Below are positions 42,847 to 55,955 of a stretch of 64,000 bases of DNA, piece after piece. The translations under genes and the position numbers were made by a program. The stretch is from Cyrtodaria siliqua (Eukaryota > Mollusca > Bivalvia > Adapedonta > Hiatellidae), in the NCBI GenBank assembly GCA_037043455.1, contig JAWPHD010000140.1, forward strand, positions 62,001-126,000, written 5' to 3'. The notes under the pieces were generated by a model. The model ran no database searches and was not told the origin of the DNA. It saw only the letters and a program-made list of their open reading frames with translations. Each line of letters opens with the position of its first letter. Position 1 is the stretch's first letter.

Positions 42847-44330
42847 ACAGGTTAAACCTATAGGGCGAGCACAGTTCATCTTTGATTGTGCGGTATGTAT
42901 GCACCGGTATGTGCAAGTCTAGCTGCGAGAATCGTAGCTCTTATACACAATAAACTGACAGAGAAATTATTTCGTAAATGACCAAGGTATCAGATTGAAA
43001 ATCGTGCAAAAGTTTTGATAATAAATGTGACACAGTAAAAATCGTAATTTTGAAATGCATTGATCATTGGATAGAGGCACTTGTAAACAAGTTAATCCCG
43101 AAAAGGTTTTTAGTTTTGATCGAAAAACGATAGAGAAAGAATATAGCAAAATACTCAATGATCCGTGTAAACTATATACATTACATTCGACACTGAGTAT
43201 ATCCGCAGCTGTAATATTATACAGTTCTGCACGACTTTCTTTCATGTACTGACTCTTGCGTGGTGCGTGATATCATGTCTATGTCATCTTTGGCACAAAA
43301 AAAAAATAGTTTTGATGTAAATGTATAACATGTGTCATAATTCAGCGATATACGCATCTTAACAGTCGTATGTATATACGTTTATTCCGATTTACAACTT
43401 CAATTATAACCAGATGGGGATTTCTTTATTGCTATTGTTACGACACTAGGGTAAGGGTTATCAAAAAGAGTATAAAATGGGAAATTTGGAAATCGACGAA
43501 CACGTATTCCTTTTACACAAATTCAATCACGGAATCACGGGTGTTTTAAGACCGCGTGAATAAGCCTTTACTTTTAATCGCCACATATACATTATTATAT
43601 GACCTGAACACCTGTTTAGAGTTTTGTAGTGTAATTTTGCCGTTATTTGACGGGATAGTTCTTTTAAAGGTCCTTACTACTTTCTCCATATATGTGAGAA
43701 TGCATGTTGTAGTCGGGCTGTCTTGTCTTTAGAGGTTACTCCCATTATCAAGGGACAATAGTACGTCGTAATTTCTGGATAAATTAGCACATATATAGTC
43801 GAGTTGTGTCCTTTGACTGCATTATACAAGAATGTAGTGTGATATATCCGGTACGTTATACAAGGGTTTGCTAAATATAGATTTCACAATATATATTTAT
43901 AACGTTAAATATTATTTAAATACAGTGTAGCTGTCAAATCACCACCTAGATAACATTATACAGTGACACATTTTGTATAGTTATGATAGCAGTACTGCCA
44001 TAAATTATGTTGCTTTCATATCTATAAATTTAAAATGCACACAATGAATACTTGAATAACCTGATGTACACCTCCAGCGTCCTTTTTGCAATATATATGC
44101 AATGTGCCTTGTCTTTAAAAAATCAGCGAGTTTATATTATCAGAACTCAAACTATTAACAGTAAGGGACGTTAGTACGTCTCTGTATACACTAGCACAGA
44201 TATAGTTGAGTTATACTTCCCTTGACTGCATTGTGTAGACCTCATTATACGGAGTTCGTTAAAGCTACAGAGTCTCTATTTTAACTGGTAATAACTCATG
44301 AATATGACTGAGTGGAGTAGTTTCAAATCG
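42847..44330. other. Gene-free stretch
   Basis: Only a short retroelement tail fragment (gatggggatttctttatt to actagggtaaggg, about 43408-43465) was recognised. Confidence 0.5.
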
Positions 44331-44332
44331 AC

Positions 44333-44444
44333 GAACACCCCATTAGTCGGTATATAAGGCGAACACCCCAATAGTCGGTATATAAGGCGAACACCCCAAG
44401 AGTCGGTATATAAGGCGAACACCCCAAGAGTCGGTATATAAGGC
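44333..44444. repeat. 28-bp repeat x4, each with a TATA box
   Basis: Units at 44333, 44361, 44389 and 44417: gaacaccccaagagtcggta followed by tataaggc. Each carries TATATAAGG, a textbook TATA element in plus orientation. The following ~570 bp are unusually GC-balanced. Confidence 0.85.
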
Positions 44445-44801
44445 AGAACTCAATGCGTAAAATAGTAGCTTGAGTGTCATTTGACCGAGAGTGAAGATGT
44501 CTCCTGCGTCCCGTCACAGCACACAGCACCTGATGACTACACCGAACTCGGAAGTTGGAAGCCAGAAGTCCGTAGGTCGAAGCTGAAATCAACCCGCCAC
44601 CCCCATAGAAGCAGTAGAAAGAATGCCGTATTTAGGTAGTAATAGGGATCGAAGCTGAGGAGATTAAAGACTGAAGACCAAAGAGGGGAAGATGCACTGG
44701 CCGTTGAATGGTGTGTGCGGCGCAGGGATCATACTGTGCTGGGTGTGGCCCCCAAACTAAACTACAACTGCCCAGTAGTTCGTTGACCAAACACCTAACG
44801 G

Positions 44802-45014
44802 ATGTCGTCCAGACCTAACATCTCACCGCCGCAGCGAAAACTACTTAGAGCGAAAGCGACAACCAACTACAAAAAGACAACGGAAACACATACACAGCAG
44901 CACCAGATCAACCAACTTCTCAGCGCAGGTCATAGTCCAGACCTTATTGTACCCATCTCGGTGGAGATACCGCAAGGCTTAAATAGTTTGAATAGTTCCA
45001 GAATAGGACGCTAG
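44802..45014 (+). CDS. Small open frame downstream of the TATA repeats (unrecognised)
   Basis: 70 residues starting MSSRPNISPPQRKLLRAKA, basic and Gln/Thr-rich, without low-complexity repeats. It lies in a 570-bp block whose composition differs from the AT-rich surroundings. It could be the 5' end of a mobile-element gag-like gene or a chance frame. No family recognised. Confidence 0.25.
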   Translation: MSSRPNISPPQRKLLRAKATTNYKKTTETHTQQHQINQLLSAGHSPDLIVPISVEIPQGLNSLNSSRIGR

Positions 45015-45244
45015 GATTGTTAGTCTTCATGTGACCACTGAGGAGAAGATGCCCACTTTTTTTCTTCTTTTTTTTCTCCTTTTTTTATATATAAAGAGCA
45101 TGTTTTAAAGCCGTCCCATATATGACCTATATGGGGACATACTAGATCGGAATTCGGAAACCTTCCTAACACCAGAGATGTAATAAACCATTATTTCTTA
45201 GATCTCTATCTAAACTTATTAAAGCTGTATTCCTGTGGTTCTTT

Positions 45245-45400
45245 TTCGGAAAATAGACTCAAATACACGAGACCGCCCGTCCGATTGACGAGGCTAATGT
45301 AAAGTGTCTTGCCCAAGACACACCGACGAATATGTGGCGCCGATGAGGCTTGAACATGGGTCCTCCGGAGTTTCACGTCCACTGGGTCACGCCGAGATAA
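45245..45400 (-). mobile_element. SINE-like dispersed repeat fragment
   Basis: tgtcttgcccaagacacacc and ggcttgaacatgggtcctcc are the reverse complement of landmarks at 40800-40880. Confidence 0.55.
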
Positions 45401-45644
45401 ATCGACAAATGGGATCGTAATTGACATATTGTCAGTACCATGGTTGTTACAATTTAATAGCGAAAAATAGTGTGGACGTTGACTTGTATGCTGGATTGTG
45501 AGTGTAATCATATACATATGTACATGACTTGATTTTAGCACTACTTTTTTTAAAGCGCAAATTTAAATTATTTATGCAAATAATGCAAATTGATGCTTTG
45601 TTTGATAGTTATAGAAAGGAATAAATTAGCATAGTGTGTAGCAC

Positions 45645-45760
45645 CGCTAAATGTTAAAATTCCGCTAACTGTTAAAACCTCCGCTAAATGTTATAAATCT
45701 TAGGCTAAATGTTAAAACATTTCCGCTAAATGTTAAAACTTTTTCATTGGTTCAGACTTA
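45645..45760. repeat. ~20-25 bp repeat 'ccgctaaatgttaaaac'
   Basis: Five to six diverged units. A related aactgcactaaatttaaca style repeat occurs at 50650-50745. Confidence 0.75.
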
Positions 45761-46099
45761 GTAAATACATTTTTTTCTTATTTATTTTTAGCTCTACGGG
45801 CGGTGTGGGAATTTCTGTTTGCGTCCGTCAGCGGCAATTTCTCTGAAACCGCTCAGCCAATTTTAATCAAATTTTCCATGGATGTTCCAGAGTGGGTTGC
45901 GACCTTACAGAAGATTTTTTTTCGATCCGACATTCAAAATATGCGCCGTCGGTAAATATAGCCAAAACCTTAAAAAACATATTATTCTTCAGTACGCCAA
46001 GATATATTTTGACTATAAATATTTTAGAATTGATTGCTAACTACTGACCAATCAAGTTTATCTTGTTTTGTTTTCATGAAATCAAAAATGGCTCTGCTC

Positions 46100-47425
46100 C
46101 GGGGATCCAAAATTTGTATATGGAAATTGTGCACGCTTTACAAAGAGATATAGGGAAAAAGATGAAATTCTTCTTCTCCCAATACACAAGGCATAGAGTT
46201 CTCATATATTGCATGTTACATTAGCTTATGGTCCTCTACCAAAATTGTTCAAATGGTGACCCGGGGTCAAATCAAGCCCCGAGCCGCCCCACCCCTGGGG
46301 TCACAGTTTTGCGTAGAGTTATATAGGCGAATCTTTAAAACAATCTTCTTTTCTGAAACTACAAGAGCCATAGTTTTATATGTTGCATTTACCATATGCT
46401 TACGGTCCTCTACCAAGTTTATTCAAATCCGAGACCATGTGGTCAAATTTGGCCCCACTCCAGGGGTCACATGTGTTAAATAGACTTATATAGGGATAAT
46501 TCTTAGACTATTTTCTTCCCTGAAACCACAGTTTTACACTAATTGACAATGGACAGCAGATACAAGCATCTAACCAGCATCGACCTCGGGGTCCTTCTCA
46601 CCCCTGGGGACATAGCGCCATGGGTCATAACTTGGAAACCGTTTCGATCGCACGCTATAACCATACATACAATTAATGGGCATGAACAGATGAATACAAT
46701 CACCGAACCAGCAGCGGCCGTGGGGTCTATTCCTACACTTGGGGACATATTCCCTGGGTCATAACTTGGAGACTGTTGAGATCCCCACCCTATAACCATA
46801 TATACACTTACTGAGCATGAACATATGTATACAACCTTCAACCCTGGGGAAATAAACCCTCTGTCATAACTTGGAAACCGTTGAGAACTCCACCCTATAA
46901 CCGTATATACAGTTAATAGACACGAACAGACAGATAGAACCATCTAACCAGCATTGGTCCTCTGGTCCATCCCCACCCCTGGGGACATAGCCCTGGGTCA
47001 TAACTTGGACACCGTAGAGATCGTCACTCAATAACCATGCATACACTTACTGGACATAAACAGATGGATACAGCCTTCCAACCAGCATCGGCCCGGGATC
47101 TGTCCCCATCCCTGGGTAAATAGCTCCTGGGTCATAACTTGGACACCGTTGAGATATCCACCCTATAACCACATATACACTTAATGGGCCACCGACTGTG
47201 TGTTCTCATTCGGTTATGAAAGTATAAGCTTGTTTGACAATTGTTTCATCTTTTAAGCTTATTTGATAATGTCTTCATCTTTGTAAAGATCATCAGATGT
47301 ACGATTCAGGGAAATTTTGACTCTTGTTTAGGGCATGGATACTTGATTTTCACTTGAATTCTACCAAATGTGTACGCCAGTAGAGCGAAACAGGCACTCT
47401 TGGGCCTCTTGTTTTTAAAGCCGAG
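46100..47425 (-). repeat. Tandem family 1 copy in reverse orientation
   Basis: Ends (minus-strand start) in cttgggcctcttgttttta at ~47400-47420, the complement of the start of 12165. It contains two monomers of the gaccc-gggg type (46255-46500), then ~105-135-bp units with gggtcataacttgga and ctataaccatatatacactt (46620-47190). No gene. Confidence 0.7.
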
Positions 47426-48150
47426 TGATAAATTGAACATTCACCTAGGTTCATCTATGTGTTTTTTCACGTTTAGTAAAGTCAGAATGCAAACTGTTTT
47501 GTTCTCTTATGTATAGCATAATTATGCATGATGTGGTGGTACACATACACAGAGTCTCTTATAAAACTAGGATTGCACCACGTCTCTCCGTCCCTCTGTT
47601 TTGTTTTTGGACTATAACTTACGTCTGCATTAAGGGATATTGTTGTTTATGCATTTGTTTTGAATTCTGTATAAATTTGTATTTTTTTTACACTAGTCTG
47701 TATACATGGGACGTATTATCAATAATATGTCATGAGTGACTTTCTCATTGCTCCCTTTTGTTTGTTGCACTCCTTTGGCATTGTACATGCGATGTATGCA
47801 GTGTATTTGTCTAGTATATATGATTTTTTTCATGCAGCTGCAGATATACTTATTTATGGTGCAACTAACCAAATGGCTTCTACTATTTGTCAACTGACCA
47901 GCTGTAGGTTGAGGATGCTAGCCACATATACGACAAAACAATTTAAATCCATATTACGTTAAAATATTCAAATAGTGTATACACAAAATTACTATCGAAT
48001 TAATCCGATTGATTGGTTCTTATATTTTCACATGTGATTACTCTGAAGCAATATATATATATACAATAACCAAGTTATTAAATAAATAATATAAAATATG
48101 GGTGGGAATTGGGGCGGGAGTAAATGGATGGATATGAATCAGGCAACTTG
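47426..48150. other. Gene-free stretch
   Basis: No repeat or coding feature recognised; only short (TA)n at 48053-48064. Confidence 0.4.
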
Positions 48151-48875
48151 TTTAAGCTTTTATTGATATTAACATTCTAAACAAATTTGGTTAAGATCAG
48201 ATAAAAAATGAAGTAGCTACAGATTTAACATTATGAAGTAGTAACAGATTTAACATTACAAAGGAAAATGCAATATAGCATTTTTCAATAAATCAAGGGC
48301 CATACATCTGTCATTACTAACAAGATATAGCTTTTTTTTTAACTTGTCCAAGATTTCATTGATATACAGCGATTTGCACAACTAGACATCATACTGAGGC
48401 TTCCTGCCAAATATCGTAGAAATTCAACAAGCCGTTTAGGAGGAGTAGCGCCGACAAGAAATTTAAAGTTAATGTCAAAGAGCCATTACGCCGTCAAAAG
48501 CCAGCGAACCGGAACAAAAGCGCGATACGCACAACTAGACATCTTACCGATGCTTCGAGCCAAATTTCGTCGAAGTTTAGGTGGAGTAGCGCCGACAAGA
48601 AATTTAAAGTAAAAATGTCAAAGAGCCATAACGCCGTCAAAAGTCGGCGAACCGGAACAAAAGCGCGATATGCACAACTAGACATCTTACCGATGCTTCG
48701 AGCCAAATTTCGTCGAAATCCAAGGAGTTTAGGAGGAGTAACGCCGACTAGAAATTTAAAGTAAAAATGTCAAGGGGCCTTAACTCCGTCAAAAATCAAC
48801 GAACAGGAAAAAAACAATATGCACAACTAGATATCATACAAATGCTTCCTGCTACATGTGTCAAATCCAACACGG
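48150..48875. repeat. ~148-bp tandem array ('aactagacatcttaccgatg')
   Basis: Units begin near 48380, 48533, 48677 and 48826 and share aggagtagcgccgacaagaa, tttaaagtaaaaatgtcaa and gccataacgccgtcaaaa. A second, shorter copy of the family is at 56340-56690. Confidence 0.8.
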
Positions 48876-48995
48876 CGTTTAAAAAAAAAAAAAGCTATAA
48901 AAAAATAAATAATAAAAAGCTAAAAAAGCTAAAAAAAAAAAAAAAACATCAAATAAAAAACAACAATACATAATAATAATAATAATAATAATATA
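48876..48995. repeat. A-rich tract and (AAT)n microsatellite
   Basis: Runs of A broken by gct/taa, then taataataataataataat at 48970-48993. A Lys-rich open frame here is translated poly-A. Confidence 0.85.
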
Positions 48996-49079
48996 AAAAC
49001 AAACTGTGTAACTTTGTTTGATTAAGATTGCAAAAGAAATGTGGCGTGTATAGTGTTAACAACATGTAAAACTGCATTA

Positions 49080-49930
49080 TTTTCTATTCAGGGACCATAA
49101 CTCTGGTGTTACTGGTCCGATCTTGCCCATTATCGAACTCGTCCGAGATCTTATGGTCATATACAATCTGGACAGGTTTGGTTAAGATTGTTCAAGAAAT
49201 GTTGCCTCTATCATGTAAACAAGATGAACAACTACGTTTCTTTCTAATTCAGGGGCCGTTATTCTGGTATTACTTGTCCGATCTGGTCCATTATCGTATG
49301 TGTCCGAGATCGTAGGGTCATATACAATCAATGCAAGTTTGGTTAAACTTGCTTAAGTAATGTGGCATCCATCGTGTAAACAAGCTAAAACAGCATTTTT
49401 TCTAATTCAGGGGCCATAACTCTGATGTTACTGGTCCGATCTTGCCCTTTATCGAACTCGTCTGAGATATTAAGGTCACATACAATCTGAGCAATCTTGG
49501 TTAAGGTTGCTAAAGAAATATGGCCTCTAACGCGTAAACAAGATGAAAAACTGCATTTTTTGCTAATTCAGAGGCCATTACTCTGGTATTACTTGTCCGA
49601 TCTGGTCCATTATCGTACGTGTCCGAGATCGTATGGTCATATACAATCTATACAAGTTTGGTTAAAGTTGCTTAAGTAATATGGCCTTCATCGTGTAAAC
49701 AAGCTAAAACAGCATTTTGTTCTAATTCAGTGTCCATAACTCTAGTGTTACTGGTCCGACCTGGTCCATTATCGAACTCGTCCGAGATATTACGGTCACA
49801 TACAATCTGGGCAATCTTGGTTAAGATTGCTCAAGTAATGTGGCCTCTATCGTGTAAACAAGCTAAATGTTGACGACAAACGACATACGACAGACGACGG
49901 ACGAGGGGCGAAGAGTGGTCACAATAGCTG
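49080..49930 (+). repeat. Tandem family 2, five ~161-bp monomers
   Basis: ccataactctggtgttactg starts units at about 49091, 49255, 49411, 49572 and 49733. Each also holds tcgaactcgtccgagat and tatggtcatatacaatct. The end has gacgacggacgaggg and gtgagctaaa. Confidence 0.85.
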
Positions 49931-49934
49931 GTGA

Positions 49935-50135
49935 GCTAAAAATCGAACAGGAAAAGTAGCATTCAAGGACGACAATCAACCACAAACAAACACAGAAACA
50001 AACAACAACTATAAAGATGAATAAAAGGCAAGATATGACATCACAAACACAAGAGGGTTAACAATAGGCTACCGCCTAGGAACGATCAGTGGCAAAAAAA
50101 GACCGCTGGGGGTTTAAACCAGGTGAAAAAACGTG
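49935..50135 (-). mobile_element. Retroelement 3' tail copy
   Basis: Minus-strand reading gives cctggtttaaacccccagcg and gccactgatcgttcctaggc. Closely parallels 8895-9105. Confidence 0.65.
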
Positions 50136-50744
50136 TGTGTATTTGGATGTTTTTTAAAAGTTGCGTTCCCGTAATCTCAATTCCTGTATCCGCCCCTGTT
50201 AATGTCATTATAATCGCGTTTATCGTTTTGAATATATAAGCGCAGTTTAAAAGTTCAGACATATCAGGTTTCTTCTTCTTACGGTTGAGCAATTAAAAAA
50301 ATATGTATTATTTTCAAAATTCAGAGTGTATCGAGTTTTCATGTTAATGATGTGATTTCTACCACGTATCACCTATTTCTCCCCTCTGCACACATATACA
50401 GACAATAATTGAAAACTAACCACCCAAGACACCCTTAAGAATTTAGATTTATTGAAGAAACCCATCTTGAATAAATTAAACTAGTTTGTGTTCGTAATCG
50501 GCTGTACATGTAGTGTAGTTAGTTGAAGTAAATGGGTTGTTTACATGAAGTATATGGGTAAACTGAGCTTTAAATGGAGAACCACGAGATGCACAACACG
50601 ATTCACTATGTCTATTTCTCAAATATTAAAATCAGATTCTTGCTGAACTCTAAATGTAACAACTGCACTAAATTTAACAACCTGCACTAAAGGTAACACT
50701 TTTGGGACTAAAGGTAACAGCCTACACTAAAGGTGACAACCCAT

Positions 50745-51745
50745 AGCCCTTCGCCCAATACACCTAAGCAAAACCGCAGAACTTCGCCCACTTCATCTAA
50801 CCAAAACCCATAGCACTTCACCCACTACACCTAACAAACCCATAGCCCTTCACCCAAAACACCGAACCAAACACGAAACCCATCACCCACTACACCTAAC
50901 AAAAAACATAGTCCATTCCCCACTACACCTAACAAAATCATAGCCCTTCACATACTACACCTAACCAAAACCCACAGACATCCAACCAAAACCTATAGCC
51001 CTTTACCCACGACACCTATCCAAACCCGTAGCCCTTCATCCAATACACCGAACCAAACGCGTAACCCTTCACCCACTACACCTAACAAAACCATAGCCCT
51101 TTACCCACTACGCCTAACAAATCCATAGTCCTTCACCCACTACACCTAACAAAACCATAACCTTTTGCCCACTACACCTAACAAATCCATAGCCCTTCGC
51201 TCACTACACTTAACAAAACCATAGTCCTTCGCCTACTACACGTAACAAAAACATATCCACCCTTCGTCCACTTTACCTACCAAACCCATAGCCCTTCACC
51301 CACTACACGTAACAAAACCATAGCCCTTCATCCATTACACTTAACAAAACTATAGTCCTTCACCCACTACACCTAACAAAAACATAGTCCTTCGCCCACT
51401 ACACCTAACAAAATCATAGCCTTTCACCCACTACACCTAACAAAACCATAGCCCTTAGCCCACTACACCTAACAAAACCCTATCCCTTCACCTATTACAC
51501 ATAACAAGACCATAGCCATTCCCTTTACACCTAAAAACAGAAACACAGCCCTTCCCCCTCTAAACCTAACAAAACCATAGCCCTCCACCCACTACACCTA
51601 ACAAAACCATAGCCCTTCACCCACTACACCTAACACAAACTATAGCCCCACCCACTACACCTAACAAAACCATAGCCCTCCACCCACTACACCTAACAAA
51701 ACCATAGCCCTTCACCCACTGCACCTAACAAAACCCGCTACACTT
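50745..51745. repeat. ~32-bp minisatellite, ~30 copies
   Basis: Unit cacccactacacctaacaaa followed by accatagccctt, with many point changes and small indels. Almost no G on this strand. Confidence 0.9.
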
Positions 51746-51924
51746 ACTTCGTTGTTTGTACGACTCTTGCTACGACCCTGATGTACCCTATATTTGTTGA
51801 CACCTCATTATGCTGATGTACCCTGTCTTGACACGGCGTTATCACGATTATGTTGGTTAGGCCAATATATATATATCCACTTAACCCACATAAACATAAC
51901 CCACTTCAAATGTGTGACGTGATA

Positions 51925-52414
51925 TATATTGAAAGGAAAAAGAAACGCATAATCAAAAAAACGCCTATACTACACTATTATACGCACATAATTCCACGTA
52001 ATATTCTAGATGTATCTCAATGTTTTTTGTACAAAAAGGGGCTACAATTAATTACAGAAAGGACAACTCTTTCATGTAGTAGAAATTTTAATCAAAGTAT
52101 ACTTTGTTACACGAAATTCATAAATGTTGAAGTTTCGCTTGAAAAAGTCAAGCCATTTCAGTATAATTGTGTTTCATATTAAGAGATTGTAACGTTTAAA
52201 GCCTAAGTTTGCTCACCTGCTTGAGCCAAATGCGCATTTTGTCGATAATGAAACTTTAAAGGGGTAACTATTGGAGTGTTCGGTGCTGTTTAAACCTTCT
52301 TTCCGAAACGACTGGCCTAATGTCGCCCTGTACCATTCGAAAAGCAGTAGCATATTCAACGTACAATATTATAGCGAAAATACCTATTATGCGTTTCTTT
52401 TTCCTTTCAGTATA
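51925..52414. mobile_element. Possible MITE with 29-bp terminal inverted repeats (490 bp)
   Basis: tattgaaaggaaaaagaaac continuing to gcataat (51925-51953) is matched by attatgcgtttctttttcct ending ttcagtata (52386-52414), with one mismatch. Flanks read TATA on both sides, so a TA-type target is possible. Interior has no transposase. Confidence 0.65.
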
Positions 52415-52644
52415 TTATACATTCAGTTTGAAACTGTGCTGTGACCTTAAGTAAGTCGAGCTGTTGGTGCAGAGGTCAACCATAAGTAGTGTTATATAAA
52501 ACCAGAGGAATATGTTTGATAGAATTCAGTATAATTTTATGTATAGTCTTAAACATGCAAAGAAATGAAACGCATTGTGTGCGCGTTAAGTTGGCTCTGC
52601 GTTCTGAATTCTGCGTTCAACATCCGATTACAGTTCCGCGTCAA

Positions 52645-52915
52645 CATTAGGAACTAATTATGCCCTTCGGTGTTAATTGTTATTAGTCAGTGCATTATAC
52701 GGACGACCCCCATTGATTTGGCACTTGTACATACTCCTCTGACTAGGGAGCGTAACTGATCAATTCGGGAAATAGCTGATCAACTATGACAAATCGTGAA
52801 CATTTTGCTTTGATGAAAAATGCGGAGCTTTTACACTTAAATCCGGAGATCCGTAGAGCGACTGAACAATCCGGAGAATCCGGATTTTATCCGGATATTT
52901 GGCAGGCCTGTTAAA
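52645..52915 (+). repeat. Dispersed repeat, first copy at 18595-18885
   Basis: Same landmarks: acgacccccattg, actcctctgactagggag, acttaaatccggagatccg, tttggcaggcctg. Confidence 0.75.
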
Positions 52916-54687
52916 GAAGTGTATATGTATGAATTAACTGTTAAAAAAGTTGTATGCTGTGTATAAATAATGATAACTCAGAAAATAACTTTTAAAGGAC
53001 GTAGCGTTCAATGAAATTAACGGAGCGTGTACGTCCCCCGCTTTTTATTAATTTGACTTTTTGCAGATTATATTGTATAATAAACGACATACTATGATAT
53101 AGAAACATATATGTGTTAACATTATAGTACAATAAATGCATATATGTAAGAAAAATGGCACTTGTACGGTATCATCTATAAAATGTAAATTGGGCACCGT
53201 GTATTAAACGACCAAATTGGAAGCAATCATATCGGCAATCGTGAACTCGCGGCCAATCCCGTCATTCTTCGGGATCCCGCCTCGTGTGTATCATGGCGCT
53301 TCGGTATGTTCAAAAGCTTGACATTTGACAGATAATAATGCACTGTTGCTATGTAAACAATATGGCCGCTTTCCACACGTGTTGATATATGATTTGCGTT
53401 GAGTGTTTTTTTTTTACAATGCAGATGAAGGTTTTATCACTGTTTTCATGCATAGACCTACCAAGTGGATGCGTCCTTTTACTGAATCGAGTAGACTGCT
53501 TCACTGCGCATGTCCCGTTTCACTTTTTTAAACGCTGTGAATCGAGGACAAACATGTATGTTACATCCTTACCGGCGAATTGATGCTTTGCATCATTTCT
53601 TTCTTGTTTATAACTCTGATAAATGATTGTAAGTGTAAGTGCCGCGACATAATACGAAATCCGTTGTAACCAGGGCGATTGGACTGGTTTTCGAACTTGA
53701 CCGAGTTTGAAAAACAAATATTCAAGTTATTGAGCGTTCATATTTTCAATAATTAAACTCCGTTGTTACCAGGACGATCTGGCTGGTTTCCGAACTTGAC
53801 CTAGATATTATGCCTATAAACAGTATTTTGAAGTTTCATAATGATTGGATAATATTTGTTTGAGTTAGAGAGCGGACGTCGCAAAACTTAACGGACGGAC
53901 AACGCCACGACATAATACGTCCCGTCTTAGGAGGGGCGTATAAAAAGTCAATTGTTTTCGCCACCGTGATTAAACGAGAAGTGTGTAGACTGTCGTTTTT
54001 TTCTACCTCCTCCTAAGAAAATTGACCGTCATATAAAACATTACATGTGTTGAAAATGACCTAAAGTACCAAACCAAAAATTAAATTAATTAGATATCTG
54101 TGTGCCAGTGCGTGGTATTACAGGTAATTTCAAATCAAGACTCAGCCTCTGAGACGGTAACTTTCTCCCTGGAGGAGCAATTAGAGAAATTACTACTTTA
54201 ATTATCTTGCTTTATGAACAAATACATACACTGCTAGTCTGTTGGTTTAGTTAATAATCGCATAGTTGTTTATGTTAAAGCTTAAATCAAGTATTGAATG
54301 TAAAATTTAAAACGGAGTTGTGACATTTCAATTAATGTCTGTTCGAAAAATTACCAAATAATGGCTTGCACTAAAAATCAAAACATAAGTAAACTAACAG
54401 TGAATGTATCGTTGTGTAGCAACATGTCGATCAAAGTGATTTGTTTTCTCAAATAAACTAAATTCCTAATCGAGCCTAAAGCTCTTCCAGTCTCAGTATT
54501 TAACTAAATTATCAAACAAAGCCAACATACTACCAACTGACGAAATACCATGATAAAATAAACGAAAGCACCCCGTATTAATAATATATTTTATTATCAT
54601 TGATCTTGCCAATAAAACAGAATCGAAATAGTACACGTATTTAGTGAATTTTTACCAAGATGAAATGTAGGTAATTTCAAAATAATT
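52916..54687. other. Gene-free stretch with a short family 2 fragment
   Basis: 53640-53940 contains two weak family 2 monomers and ends in gacggacaacgcc. The remainder is AT-rich without recognised features. Confidence 0.45.
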
Positions 54688-54689
54688 AG

Positions 54690-55735
54690 CAAAATCTATG
54701 AAAAGAGAGATGATTTTAATTTTGACATTGTTAATTATCCCCACTTGGATGGGGATGTTCCCCAAACTTCTTATGGGGTGTATGTGTCTCAACTTATTCG
54801 TTTTTCTAGAGCTTTACTCGAGTTGAGGACTTTAATATTCGTAATCTTTGTATAACTAAACAGTTACTCAATCAGGGTTATCGTTACCATAAACTTCGTA
54901 AAACCTTTGCAAAATTGTATTATCGTAACCCTTATCTTTTTTCCAAATATAAAAATAAAATAAAGACTCTTCTGCGACAATGACTATCACAACCTGACTT
55001 CTATGGTGATGTGATTTATAAACTTCGTAAGATTCTTGGTCATGATCACTTTCATGATATCTTTGTTAAACTTGTTAAACAGTTTATCAAAAGAAGTTAT
55101 GACCCTATCATTTTGCAACGTACTGCATGCTTGGTGGTGGACCCTTTTACAGTTCGCCACTATGCTTTCCTCTTTAATTGTACGATGACCGGACAGGCTG
55201 TGGACCCTATGATGACGCCTACCTAAAGCCCATTGGTACGGTGGCGTTTGATGTTTGTCTATGATCTTTCCTGTCGTGCCATTAATGGTTTATTCTCTTA
55301 CTGCTCTGGCTTCTGCCAAGTCACTGAGTACCTTCATTGTGCCTTTCTAGGCTATTGTTTTTTTCTATTATATTTACACGAGCATATTTGTGTTTTACTT
55401 ATATTTCCTACTGATGCTGCCTTGTTGGTTAGAGATTAGATCCTGGCGGGGATTTCTTTATTTACTGTCCTGTTTTAATGGGATTACAGTAGGGTAAGTG
55501 TGAGGTTTGGTGCACCCTAGAACCGGTTTAAACCCCCAGTGGACTACTTTGCCACTGACCGTTCCAATGCGGTAGCCCTATTGTCAATCCTTTTGTGTTT
55601 GTGATGTCGTTTGTATTAAGTATTGCTTTTGACTTCTTGTTTGTCTGTTTGCGGGTTTGTTTCTGTGTTTTGTGGTTGACTGTGCTCCTTGAATGCTACT
55701 TTCCCTGTCCGATCTTTTTATATTTCTTTTTGGTG
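54690..55735 (+). mobile_element. 5'-truncated retroelement with reverse transcriptase C-terminal region and 3' UTR (copy C)
   Basis: Most complete of three copies. Starts at the same point as copy A (aaatctatga), encodes REDFNFDIVNYPHLDGDV, GVYVSQLIRF, HKLRKTFAK, then after stops DFYGDVIYKLRKILGHDHFH and RTACLVVDPFTVRHYAF. The 3' tail follows (ggatttctttatttactgtc, ggtttggtgcaccctagaac, gccactgaccgttccaatgc), ending near 55735. At least two frameshifts or stops make it inactive. Confidence 0.7.
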
Positions 55736-55757
55736 TCACTGTTTCCCACTTCTTAAT

Positions 55758-55955
55758 TTAAAGAGAAAATCTATGTTGATATTTTAAAACTGTCACCGGT
55801 ATTTTTTTCTTCATAACTTGCATTTGTTTAATGATTAAGATAAACTATAAGAAAGAATAGTATAATGATAATTATTTTTGCATATTACTGACTGTTGATT
55901 ATATTGCTCAAGTACTAGTTGCACAACATAGTAGAATAGGAACAAAACAAGATAC
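55758..55955. mobile_element. Left half of a TTAA MITE split by insertion
   Basis: Tracks the MITE of 15539-15865 (catttgtttaatgattaag, attactgactgttgattat, agtagaataggaacaaa) and breaks off where the array element starts. The right half resumes at 58624. Confidence 0.65.

Noticed and set aside
48767..48973. Lys/Asn-rich open frame
   Set aside because: It is a translation of A-runs after a satellite unit.
50745..51745. Telomere-like repeat
   Set aside because: The 32-bp unit does not contain TTAGGG-type tandem hexamers.
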